This document shows, piece after piece, positions 43,105 through 51,030 of a stretch of 60,240 nucleotides of DNA. Position 1 is the first letter of the stretch; every line of letters begins with the position of its first letter. The notes below the pieces were generated by a model that saw only the letters and a list, made by a program, of their open reading frames with translations, was not told the DNA's origin and made no database searches. The stretch spans positions 1 through 60,240 of the forward strand of contig JAKSIB010000020.1 in the NCBI GenBank assembly GCA_024399065.1. Direction: 5' to 3'. Source of the DNA: Fibrobacter sp. (GTDB taxonomy: Bacteria; Fibrobacterota; Fibrobacteria; Fibrobacterales; Fibrobacteraceae). Made by a program: the position numbers and the translations under genes.

Positions 43105-45915
43105 CTAAAAGTATGCCTTCGCTTCTGTGCTCAGCTTCTGGAAAGCATTTTCTTCTGCATCGCCGAATCGCAGCACATAGTTGCAACCTAAAGAAATAAA
43201 GTTATTCAAATCCAAAGACACCGAAAGTTCCAAACGATAGGTCGTTCCGTCATTGTAGCCCGACATCACCTGGTAAGGTGTGGTGGAGCCGCCCTTATCC
43301 ACATTGATCACGGAGAAGTTGGCAAAGGCGTTCACCTTCTTCTGTCGGTTATAGCCCACGCGTAAAGCGCCTTCCCACAAGTCCGCCTCAAAGTCAAGAT
43401 TCACCCCATCGTCGCCAACACCCTTGCGGTAACGGCCCAAAGGCTGCACAAAGAAACCGTTCATAAAATCAAGGCGGTACTTCAAAGTTCCATCATAAAT
43501 ATTCCAGTTCCACTTTTGCAACGCCGACAATTCCTCGTCCTGCAACAAAAGTTCCGCACCCACGAAATGATCAGGATTTATCTGGTAGCCGCCTTCAACA
43601 TTGTGGGACAAAATCTTTTCGTAATAGGAAATGGAAGACAACTTTTTATCGTAATCAAGGCCCGGCTTATACGCCACATTGATTCCCGCAGGGTGTGTCC
43701 AATCCAGCAAACCTTCAAAGGAAATTCTGCCCGACGTGGTGCGCATCAACTGGCTTTTGGTCATAGGCGGGAAATAGATGGTTCGGCCCGTGGTATCATT
43801 GCCCTCGCTGGAAACAGAACCGCCGATAGTCACATCACGCAAAAAGCCGTTCTTGATTCCAAACATGGCACCAGGATTCCAGCGGATGTCCAAGTTGAAG
43901 GACGCATCAGAAGCGCGCACCGCCCCCACGGAATCGTTTCGTCCCTGGCCCTCATAAACAAAGTCGCCATTGTCCACGCCTTCGATATACGTTCCCGTAA
44001 GGCTGTCATAGCGAACGTCGCCGGTACCAGGCGCCACCGCCTTATAAACCGCCGTATAAATCTGTTCTTCCGTCAAGCCCAACTTGTAATTGACAGTTCC
44101 ATGCAAGCCAATATTTTCGTGACCGAATTTTCCATTCAGGTCGCCCACCCAGGAATTATCCGCGCCGGTAGAATCCGTCACGATTCGTTCGTACTGAAGC
44201 AAATGGGAAACAGAAAAATAGCGGCTATTGTAATTGGCTTCCTGGAGCCATGTGGCGGCCTTCAGGGAATCCAGCCAATCTGCGCCAAAGCTATCGCCGC
44301 GGCGTTTCGCAATCTTTCCGCCAACAGTTTCCTTCACCTCGCCCTTATCAAGGTAAATACCGAAACCGCCATTTGTTTTACCGTAAAGCACCTCGTCGGA
44401 CAATGCTCCATAGTTAATTTCCGTATAGCGGAAATCCATGGTGCCAAAGGGCCGCACCACTCCCTTGTCAAACACAGATTTCAGCGTTGCTTGATAGCGT
44501 TCCTTTTCCTGATTCTGGAAACTTGCCACATGGGTAAAGGCCAAGTCGCTATGGGCGCTGCGACCCTTATGGGAAAGAGTCAAATTCACTCTGGAGGAAT
44601 TCCAACTTTCGTCACCGTTACGACGGTATCCCCAGGAAGCGTTACCGAACCAGCCGCCACCCAGGCGCATTCTCAAAGCAAACTCGTCATGAATTAAATC
44701 ATCATCCAACAAAGCGCCATCAGCATCCGTCAAGTCCCAATCATCCAAAAGTCGGTAAGCGTTCCAATCCAAGTCGGAGCCTTGATTTTCTAGGATGTCG
44801 AAGCCTTGCTGCACGCGGTTTCCGTAAACAGAAAGCGCCACCGGCAAATGGGAAAGGTTCTGTGTAGAATCCGAAGTAATATACCAGCGGACCGCCTTTC
44901 CTTCGGGGCCGCCAACATCATGAGATGCCGTATTGGAATCAGCACGATTCATGGCCACTTCCACATCGGCGTAGAATTGCTTATTCCATTGGGTTCGCAA
45001 GCGTGCGCCAAAGCGATCATTTTGCATGGGGTGAGTCAGGGAGTCTCGAGCCTCCCCCGTCAAGCGGAATCCAGAAACGTCCAAGTACAAGTTGGGGTGT
45101 CTGTATTTTGCCGCTGCTCCGTACAAAGTAAAAGTCTGGTCTTCCTCGTAGGCATCGTATTCCACGCGGATTTCATCATCAAAGGTTGTCACCAAGGAGC
45201 CCTTGAAATCCAGCATGCCACCCGCATAATTCACCACGTAGTCTACGCCACGTTTCAGCTTTCGACCGTTGAGCCAAACCGTTTCCGATTGGGGAACCAC
45301 AGAAATAAAACTTCCCGAGGCGTCCAGAGAGTAACCTTCTCGCTGGCCGCTGACACCATTGATGACGCGGCTAAAGTGCTGAACTTCGTCAGAGCCGTAA
45401 ACGCCCTTGACCTCGGCCTGGCCTCCGCCAAACCCGCCATGCACTCCCGCCATGACGCCCAAGGAACTTCTATCCAGGGAATACAAACCCATGGATTCGT
45501 CGGACCAAGTAAGGTCACCTAAATGCAAAAAAGTATGAGGAGTCTGGACCCTGAAATAAATCTGGTCCACTTCACGCAACGTAGACGTGGTCTGGTCCCC
45601 CGCCTTGCGGCCCACATCAGACAAAAGAGCGTCAATGACAACATCATCGGTCAAGCGGCCTTGAATGGACAGGCGCAATTCCTGGTCCACCTGGGTTCCA
45701 CCGTCGCCCACCGTAATCTGCATGGTCTTGTAACCGTGGGTTTCCAGGGAGTCCTTACGTTGTACAGAATCTGCCGTTGCAGCATTAGGAACAACATAAT
45801 CCACGTCCCGAACCAGCACCGACGGATCCCAAACTGGCAAGGAATTCACATCCATGCCAAACGCAAAAGTCGTCAAAAGAAAAAGTCCCAAGCCTGTGCG
45901 TCGGGACATCGCCAT
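43105..45915 (-). CDS. Large outer-membrane/surface protein
   Basis: A 936-residue protein. The N-terminus has a signal peptide (about 1-19). The body is a long series of amphipathic beta-strands ending in Phe (TEAKAYF), as in very large outer-membrane barrels. The stretch ETVWLNGRKLKRGVDYVVNY followed by GGMLDFKG resembles domains in SprA-like translocons or other giant surface proteins, but I cannot confirm a family. Its start ATG overlaps the DUF2914 gene stop (TAATG), so it is translated with the mglA-roadblock-DUF2914 genes. An Omp85 gene follows. Confidence 0.72.
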   Translation of the reverse strand: MAMSRRTGLGLFLLTTFAFGMDVNSLPVWDPSVLVRDVDYVVPNAATADSVQRKDSLETHGYKTMQITVGDGGTQVDQELRLSIQGRLTDDVVIDALLSDVGRKAGDQTTSTLREVDQIYFRVQTPHTFLHLGDLTWSDESMGLYSLDRSSLGVMAGVHGGFGGGQAEVKGVYGSDEVQHFSRVINGVSGQREGYSLDASGSFISVVPQSETVWLNGRKLKRGVDYVVNYAGGMLDFKGSLVTTFDDEIRVEYDAYEEDQTFTLYGAAAKYRHPNLYLDVSGFRLTGEARDSLTHPMQNDRFGARLRTQWNKQFYADVEVAMNRADSNTASHDVGGPEGKAVRWYITSDSTQNLSHLPVALSVYGNRVQQGFDILENQGSDLDWNAYRLLDDWDLTDADGALLDDDLIHDEFALRMRLGGGWFGNASWGYRRNGDESWNSSRVNLTLSHKGRSAHSDLAFTHVASFQNQEKERYQATLKSVFDKGVVRPFGTMDFRYTEINYGALSDEVLYGKTNGGFGIYLDKGEVKETVGGKIAKRRGDSFGADWLDSLKAATWLQEANYNSRYFSVSHLLQYERIVTDSTGADNSWVGDLNGKFGHENIGLHGTVNYKLGLTEEQIYTAVYKAVAPGTGDVRYDSLTGTYIEGVDNGDFVYEGQGRNDSVGAVRASDASFNLDIRWNPGAMFGIKNGFLRDVTIGGSVSSEGNDTTGRTIYFPPMTKSQLMRTTSGRISFEGLLDWTHPAGINVAYKPGLDYDKKLSSISYYEKILSHNVEGGYQINPDHFVGAELLLQDEELSALQKWNWNIYDGTLKYRLDFMNGFFVQPLGRYRKGVGDDGVNLDFEADLWEGALRVGYNRQKKVNAFANFSVINVDKGGSTTPYQVMSGYNDGTTYRLELSVSLDLNNFISLGCNYVLRFGDAEENAFQKLSTEAKAYF

Positions 45916-46376
45916 TACCTATGAATGGGTTCTACGACAAACTGTCTTGTGGAAAGCAACTTGTGGCCCACCACCAGGTCCACGCTCCATTCGCCAGGTT
46001 TCAGCAAGTTGGGAACGATGGTCGTAAGGCACACGTCCTGGGACATGTTGCAGGCAGATTTCTGAATGGTGTCGGCACCGTTGAACCAGATATGCATCAA
46101 GGTATCGGCACCAAGCTGTGCTGCAGAAGAAACCGTGGAGTAGTAATAGAGGCGTGTTCCTTCTTCGAACACGCTATCTACACCGAAAGGAGTTCCGTTC
46201 ACAATATGGCTACACACCACGCTTTGAGCGAGAGTCAATTCGGTTTCTACAGTTTCTTGAACGGTGGTATTGCCCAGGGCAATAATGATAAGGCGATGGA
46301 TAAGGAATCCCAAAAAGACAGCAATCACAATGATTGTCGTCTTCCGCAAATTACGTAGCGGCGGGAGCTTAGCCAC
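45915..46376 (-). CDS. DUF2914-domain membrane protein
   Basis: A 153-residue protein with one membrane helix (about 13-33, TTIIVIAVFLGFLIHRLIIIAL) and a periplasmic DUF2914-like domain (TLAQSVVCSHIVNGTPFGVDSVFEEGTRLYYYS, later GEWSVDLVVGHKLL). The function is unknown; related domains occur in envelope proteins. The GTG start has an AGGAGG site upstream. It lies between the roadblock and the surface-protein genes and overlaps the latter by one base. Confidence 0.72.
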   Translation of the reverse strand: MAKLPPLRNLRKTTIIVIAVFLGFLIHRLIIIALGNTTVQETVETELTLAQSVVCSHIVNGTPFGVDSVFEEGTRLYYYSTVSSAAQLGADTLMHIWFNGADTIQKSACNMSQDVCLTTIVPNLLKPGEWSVDLVVGHKLLSTRQFVVEPIHR

Positions 46377-46384
46377 AGAGCCTC

Positions 46385-46804
46385 CTAGCGAACCAGGCGG
46401 CTAGTATTCTGGGTAAAGGCAGGAACAGCGTCTACAAGCTTTTCAACGAGCAGGCGGTTGAAGTCCTCGATGCGGTTCGGAAGCTTGGAGCCCGGGAAGA
46501 TCTGGACCAACAGGAGGGCCTGGTCTACCGGAGCGATGTAGATGGAACGATTTTCGCCGGAATAAGAAACGGCGTTGAAGTTTTCACCACCAAGCATCAT
46601 ACCGACCTGGCTTGCAGAGTCGAAGGAAGCGGTGCTCAAGACAGCAAGCGGAGTAGCGTCGACACCAAGAGAACCCACTTCGGCAATAATGGAACCATCG
46701 CGATGGCAAAGCACGATATATTCGGCCTTGACACTAGCCTGGTAGGCAGACATCAAGCGACGGACCTTGTCAGCGTCATCAGAATAAATGGTAAAATCAC
46801 TCAT
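46385..46804 (-). CDS. Roadblock/LC7 protein (MglB-like)
   Basis: A 139-residue roadblock/LC7-fold protein: VKAEYIVLCHRDGSIIAEVGS, then LAVLSTASFDSASQVGMML and IYIAPVDQALLLVQIFPG. Such proteins are GTPase-activating partners of MglA-type GTPases, and the mglA gene lies 22 bases upstream, so MglB is the natural reading. MglB-MglA pairs set the polarity of pili or motility in other bacteria. Confidence 0.85.
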   Translation of the reverse strand: MSDFTIYSDDADKVRRLMSAYQASVKAEYIVLCHRDGSIIAEVGSLGVDATPLAVLSTASFDSASQVGMMLGGENFNAVSYSGENRSIYIAPVDQALLLVQIFPGSKLPNRIEDFNRLLVEKLVDAVPAFTQNTSRLVR

Positions 46805-46826
46805 ATCTTAGCCTCTTTAAAATGGG

Positions 46827-47771
46827 TTACTTCTTCTTGGGAACGTACGGACGCAATTCGATTTCGTCATCGCCTTCGTTATTGGGCTTGGCAACGTCGC
46901 GGCCAAAGGTAGGCATACGCGGAACAGGAGCGGCGGCGCGAGGACGACCGAAGGGAGAGGATGTAGCTCCCTTCTGGAACAGACCTGCCCCGGCAGTTGC
47001 CGGCTGTGCGGGAGCTGCGCTAGGCGGCTTCGCTGCGAAAGAAGGCATACGGAAGGGAGATGCACCAGGTGCGGGCTGCTGCGGCTGAGCAGGAGCGGCG
47101 GCCTTGACGGAAACACCTTCCTTGGTGAGGGACACATCGTGAACGCCAGTGTTGTTGGCGGTGGCTGCAGCCTGATGCAAGAAACCCTGCTTGACGTTAA
47201 ACTTTTCAATGACCAGCATAGCGATGGTCTTAAGAGTGGTCACAACACCCTTACCGTTATGGGCGGTGGCCGGGAAGAACGGCACGCTACGGGGATTCAG
47301 TTCGGCGTTCAATTCGTCGAGGGTAAACACGTTATCCATATCGCGCTTGTTGTACTGGAGCACGAAGGGCATATCGTCAAGATCCATGCCGTAGTCCTGA
47401 AGGTTCTGGCGAAGGTTCTGCAAGCTTTCCAAGTTTTCAGCCTGACGAGAACGCTGGGAGTCGGCAACGAACACGATACCGTCTACACCGCGAAGCACCA
47501 GCTTACGGGTACTGTTATAATAGACCTGACCAGGAACAGTATAGAGCTGGAAACGAGTCTTGAAGCCCTTAATATCACCGAGGTTCAACGGCAAAAAGTC
47601 GAAGAACAAGGTACGGTCACCTTCGGTAGCGAGGGACACCATGTCGGTACGCTTGTCCTGAGGCATCTTCTGGTGGATCACCTGCAAATTGGTGGTCTTA
47701 CCACTAAGACCCGGGCCATAATAAACAACTTTACAACTAATTTCTCTTGTAGCAAAATTAATCGAAGACAT
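46827..47771 (-). CDS. mglA: MglA-type small GTPase with C-terminal extension
   Basis: A 314-residue protein. Residues 1-195 are an MglA GTPase: ISCKVVYYGPGLSGKTTNLQ has the P-loop (Gly19-Thr26), and YNKRDMD gives the guanine-specific NKxD. MglA is normally about 195 residues; here about 120 residues of Pro/Ala/Gln/Phe-rich tail follow and end in a cluster of lysines (RPYVPKKK), perhaps a membrane or partner tether. I chose the ATG at 47771 because it gives the family's SSINFATREISCK opening. Together with the roadblock protein and the envelope genes downstream it suggests a polarity or surface-motility unit. Confidence 0.9.
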   Translation of the reverse strand: MSSINFATREISCKVVYYGPGLSGKTTNLQVIHQKMPQDKRTDMVSLATEGDRTLFFDFLPLNLGDIKGFKTRFQLYTVPGQVYYNSTRKLVLRGVDGIVFVADSQRSRQAENLESLQNLRQNLQDYGMDLDDMPFVLQYNKRDMDNVFTLDELNAELNPRSVPFFPATAHNGKGVVTTLKTIAMLVIEKFNVKQGFLHQAAATANNTGVHDVSLTKEGVSVKAAAPAQPQQPAPGASPFRMPSFAAKPPSAAPAQPATAGAGLFQKGATSSPFGRPRAAAPVPRMPTFGRDVAKPNNEGDDEIELRPYVPKKK

Positions 47772-48043
47772 TATACATCCTTGATATTTTCTGAAGGACA
47801 ATCTAATAAAAGAATAAGCAATTTTTTGCGGGCCATTGCAAAAAAAGCCCTTTATTCGGCCAAAATTCGCACTTTTTATATTCCAAACAAAAAGATTCCC
47901 TCCGCGAAAACGGAAGGAACCTTCAATTTTCAAATGCAGTACAGTCTATCTTCGTGCAGAAAGGCAAAAATTTTCACCACAAGAATCGCAAGATGACACT
48001 ACTTGGTCGGAATGAAAACCGAAAATAGGAGAAATTCTAAATA
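47772..48043. other. Gene-free stretch between mglA and rpsT
   Basis: About 270 bases with no convincing gene. It should hold the mglA promoter. A short inverted repeat (TTCC-TCCG / CGGAAGGAA type, about 47896-47922) lies within it. Confidence 0.5.
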
Positions 48044-48076
48044 CACAAAAGACCAGAGTATAAAGACATACTCCGG
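48044..48076 (-). terminator. Rho-independent terminator of rpsT
   Basis: On the minus strand CCGGAGTAT (48076-48068) pairs with ATACTCTGG (48061-48053), followed by TCTTTTG. Confidence 0.78.
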
Positions 48077-48110
48077 CACTTTTGTAAAATCAATCGATTT
48101 GCTTCGCTAA

Positions 48111-48371
48111 TTAAGCGAGAGCGTTAACGATCTTAGCAGCCTTAGCCTTGTAGTTGGCAGCGCGGTTTGCGCAGAAACCGGCACGATGCTTGGCAGCAGC
48201 CTTATCGAGCTGGCTGAACAAGTTCGGCAATTCCTTCAGAGCTTCTTCCTTAGTAGCAGCAGAACGGATAACCTTCAGGCTAGTACGGATAGCAGAACGG
48301 CAGGAACGGTTCATGGCATTGGCCTTTTCGGCCTGGATCAAACGCTTTTTGCAAGATTTGTGTTGAGGCAC
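48111..48371 (-). CDS. rpsT: 30S ribosomal protein S20
   Basis: An 86-residue, Lys/Arg/Ala-rich helical protein with the S20 pattern: MPQHKSCKKRLIQAEKANAM NRSCRSAIRTSLK and HRAGFCANRAANYKAKAAKIV at the C-terminal end. It binds 16S rRNA in the small subunit. The start is GTG, with GGAG about 10 bases upstream. It is probably monocistronic, with a terminator at 48044. Confidence 0.94.
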   Translation of the reverse strand: MPQHKSCKKRLIQAEKANAMNRSCRSAIRTSLKVIRSAATKEEALKELPNLFSQLDKAAAKHRAGFCANRAANYKAKAAKIVNALA

Positions 48372-48473
48372 CTTATTATCTCCGGGTGAAAACCTACTTA
48401 AAAATGTTGGCTCAAAGTTAGTAAATGTTTGAGATTTTTCAAGGGGTCACAAAAATTTTCTATTTTTTAGACC

Positions 48474-49580
48474 ATGATTCCCTTTGTAAACCTTGTTGCT
48501 CAACGAAATACATACCGCAAAGAATTCGAGGAAATGGAGAAATCCGTTCTTGACAGCGGTTGTTTTATCGGTGGCGAACAGGTTGCAAATTTAGAAAAGG
48601 AACTTTCCCAGCATATCGAGAAATCCCTTGAAAACGGGCGAAAAATCCATACTATCGCCTGTGGAAGCGGAACGGACGCCCTGACCATCGCCCTGATGGC
48701 CCTCGGATTGAGCGTCGGAGACGAGGTTATTGTACCCGACTTCACCTTTATTGCCCCAGCGGAATGCGTGGCTTTTTTAGGTGGAACGCCCAGATTTGCC
48801 GACATCGACATCCAGACCCTGCAGATTTCGCCGGTCAGCGTAGAAAAACTGATTACCCCAAAGACCAAGGGTATTATCGCCGTAAACCTTTTCGGTCAGT
48901 GCGTCCCCTTTGCAGAACTGCGCAAAATCGCCGAAAAACATAATCTTTGGATTATCGAGGACTCCGCCCAGGCCTTCGGCGCCACCCAGAACGGCAGAGC
49001 AGCCTGCACTTTCGGCGACATCGCCATTACCAGTTTCTACCCCACCAAGCCCCTGGGTTGCTACGGCGACGGCGGCGCCTTGTTTACCTGCAGCGAAACT
49101 TTGGCAGAAAAAATTCGCATGATCGCAAACCACGGCAGCAAGGGACACTACAATCACGAGATTATCGGCATCAACAGCCGACTGGACGCTTTACAGGCAG
49201 CCATTTTGCGGGTAAAGCTTCGCCATTTAGATGAGGAATTGAAAGTACGCCAGCAAAATGCAGCCAAGTACGACGCATTTTTCAAAAATTGGGAGGGCGT
49301 TGTTCCCCAAAAGACAGCCGAAGGGAACACAAGCACTGTGGCCCAGTATACGCTTCTGGTTCAGGACCGCGAGGCATTTATTGCCAAGCTTAACGCCGCC
49401 CAGGTTCCGTTCTGCATCCACTACCCTGCCACCCTGCAAAGTCAGAAATGCTTTGCAGAGGAAGGCGTTGCGGCCCCAAACGCCACCTTGGCCTGCACCC
49501 AGGCCATCAGCCTTCCCGTATGCGCCTTCACCGACGTTGACGAAATAATTCGACGTATACAGACGCAAACAAAAGTCTAA
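48474..49580 (+). CDS. DegT/DnrJ/EryC1/StrS-family aminotransferase
   Basis: A 368-residue PLP-dependent sugar aminotransferase. It opens MIPFVNLVAQRNTYRKE and has CGSGTDALTIALMALGLSVGDEVI, PDFTFIAPAE, EDSAQAFGA and the PLP-lysine in SFYPTKPLGCYGDGG (Lys192). Such enzymes make amino sugars for polysaccharides, glycoproteins or LPS. No other sugar-nucleotide genes are nearby, so the product is unknown. It is divergent from rpsT and is followed by a MATE gene after 45 bases. Confidence 0.93.
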   Translation: MIPFVNLVAQRNTYRKEFEEMEKSVLDSGCFIGGEQVANLEKELSQHIEKSLENGRKIHTIACGSGTDALTIALMALGLSVGDEVIVPDFTFIAPAECVAFLGGTPRFADIDIQTLQISPVSVEKLITPKTKGIIAVNLFGQCVPFAELRKIAEKHNLWIIEDSAQAFGATQNGRAACTFGDIAITSFYPTKPLGCYGDGGALFTCSETLAEKIRMIANHGSKGHYNHEIIGINSRLDALQAAILRVKLRHLDEELKVRQQNAAKYDAFFKNWEGVVPQKTAEGNTSTVAQYTLLVQDREAFIAKLNAAQVPFCIHYPATLQSQKCFAEEGVAAPNATLACTQAISLPVCAFTDVDEIIRRIQTQTKV

Positions 49581-49625
49581 AAAACACCCTACAAAGCCCC
49601 TTCGCTAATTGCTAAAATTGGCGCC

Positions 49626-50960
49626 ATGAAAGGGACTCAAGTCAAAGACCGTTCTCTCCTCAGCCTCTCGTGGCCGCTGATATTCACCTTCGCCGTGAAT
49701 ATGATCCAGCCCATGATGGACAGCTGGTTCTTGTCACGAACTTCCGAAGAAGCTGCCGCAGGCGTCGGTGCATTGATGCCCGTTCTCGCAGCCTTGTTTA
49801 CCGCCATCAACGCATTCTCCCAGGCAGGAGCAAGCATCGCCTCCCAGTACATGGGCGCCGAGCAGAACAGTCACGCCCGCTCCACCAAGACCATGGTGCT
49901 TTGCGGAAGCTTGATGGTCGGCCTTCTGATGACTTTAGCCATCATTCCCTTGTCCGGGCGCATTCCCGTTTGGATGGGCCTGCAGGGCGCACCTGTTATT
50001 TATGCCCAGCAGTTCATGTCGGTGGTGGCATTCGGCTTTGCCTTCAGGGCGCTGCAGTCCTCCCTTACCGCCTTTGTGGCAACCCACGGCCTCACCGTAT
50101 GGAACCTGATAGGAAACATCATCACCATCGTCAGCAACGCCGCCATGAACTACGTGTTCCTGAATGGACTTTTCGGACTGCCCAAGATGGGAGCCCGAGG
50201 CGTGGGCTTGGCCACCGCACTTTCCTGGCTGATTTCTTCCGCAATCCTCTGGTGCGTTCTGCGTTACAAGATCCAGCACAAGACCCACCGCCGCGACCTG
50301 AAGCGTTCCCGCGCCATTTTGCCAGACTGGATCCGCATTGGCTTTCCTGCCGCCGCAGAGCCCATCAGTTTCCAGCTGTTCAACGTGTTCATCACTTCTA
50401 TGGTGGCGCACTTGGGAACCCTGGCCATGACCGCCCGCGTCTTTGCGGGAAACTTCGCCGCTTTGTCTGTAATTCTAGGCATCGGCCTCGGCAATGGAAA
50501 CCAGATTCTTGTGGCCCACTTGGTCGGCGCAAAGGAATTCAAGACTGCAAACCAGAGAGTTCATCAAACCATCTTAATCAGCTGCATCAGCGGTCTTATT
50601 TTGTCTGTAATCATGGCACTTTGCGGAACCCACCTGATTGGAATTTTTACAGATAATCCCGACGTGATTGCATTGGGCCAGATGTGCCTTTGGTGCGATG
50701 TGGCGGTGCAACCCTTCAAGGCAGTAAACTTTGTTCTAACCACATCCATGCGAGCCGCTGGCGATTCTAAGTTCCCAGCATTTGTCGGAAGCGGCATGAT
50801 GTGGACTTTGGGCGTAGGCACAGCACTGTTCCTGGCATTCGTTCTTGACCTTGGCCTTCCCGGTCTTTGGCTGGGCATGGCTGCCGACGAATTCTACAGA
50901 TCCATCGCAAACTACTACCGTTGGCGCAGCGGAAAGTGGCAGAGCAAGGCCGTGGTTTAA
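49626..50960 (+). CDS. MATE-family efflux transporter
   Basis: A 444-residue integral membrane protein with about twelve hydrophobic segments and the MATE pattern: SWPLIFTFAVNMIQPMMDSWFLSR, QAGASIASQYMGAEQ, and the second half starting around IRIGFPAAAEPISFQLFN. MATE proteins export drugs or metabolites using Na+ or H+ gradients; the substrate is unknown. It lies between the DegT aminotransferase gene and dnaG on the same strand. Confidence 0.92.
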   Translation: MKGTQVKDRSLLSLSWPLIFTFAVNMIQPMMDSWFLSRTSEEAAAGVGALMPVLAALFTAINAFSQAGASIASQYMGAEQNSHARSTKTMVLCGSLMVGLLMTLAIIPLSGRIPVWMGLQGAPVIYAQQFMSVVAFGFAFRALQSSLTAFVATHGLTVWNLIGNIITIVSNAAMNYVFLNGLFGLPKMGARGVGLATALSWLISSAILWCVLRYKIQHKTHRRDLKRSRAILPDWIRIGFPAAAEPISFQLFNVFITSMVAHLGTLAMTARVFAGNFAALSVILGIGLGNGNQILVAHLVGAKEFKTANQRVHQTILISCISGLILSVIMALCGTHLIGIFTDNPDVIALGQMCLWCDVAVQPFKAVNFVLTTSMRAAGDSKFPAFVGSGMMWTLGVGTALFLAFVLDLGLPGLWLGMAADEFYRSIANYYRWRSGKWQSKAVV

Positions 50961-51030
50961 GCCTCGCAAATGGTCTCTGAGAACGTCGCGGCAAAAAACG
51001 CGGACCTCGACTTTTTCTATCTTTGCCGCC

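Noticed and set aside
50961-51030. A short segment before dnaG with GTCGCGGCAAAAAA resembling part of the variable-hairpin element
   Set aside because: Only about a dozen bases match, and the second half of the skeleton is missing, so I could not call it a copy.
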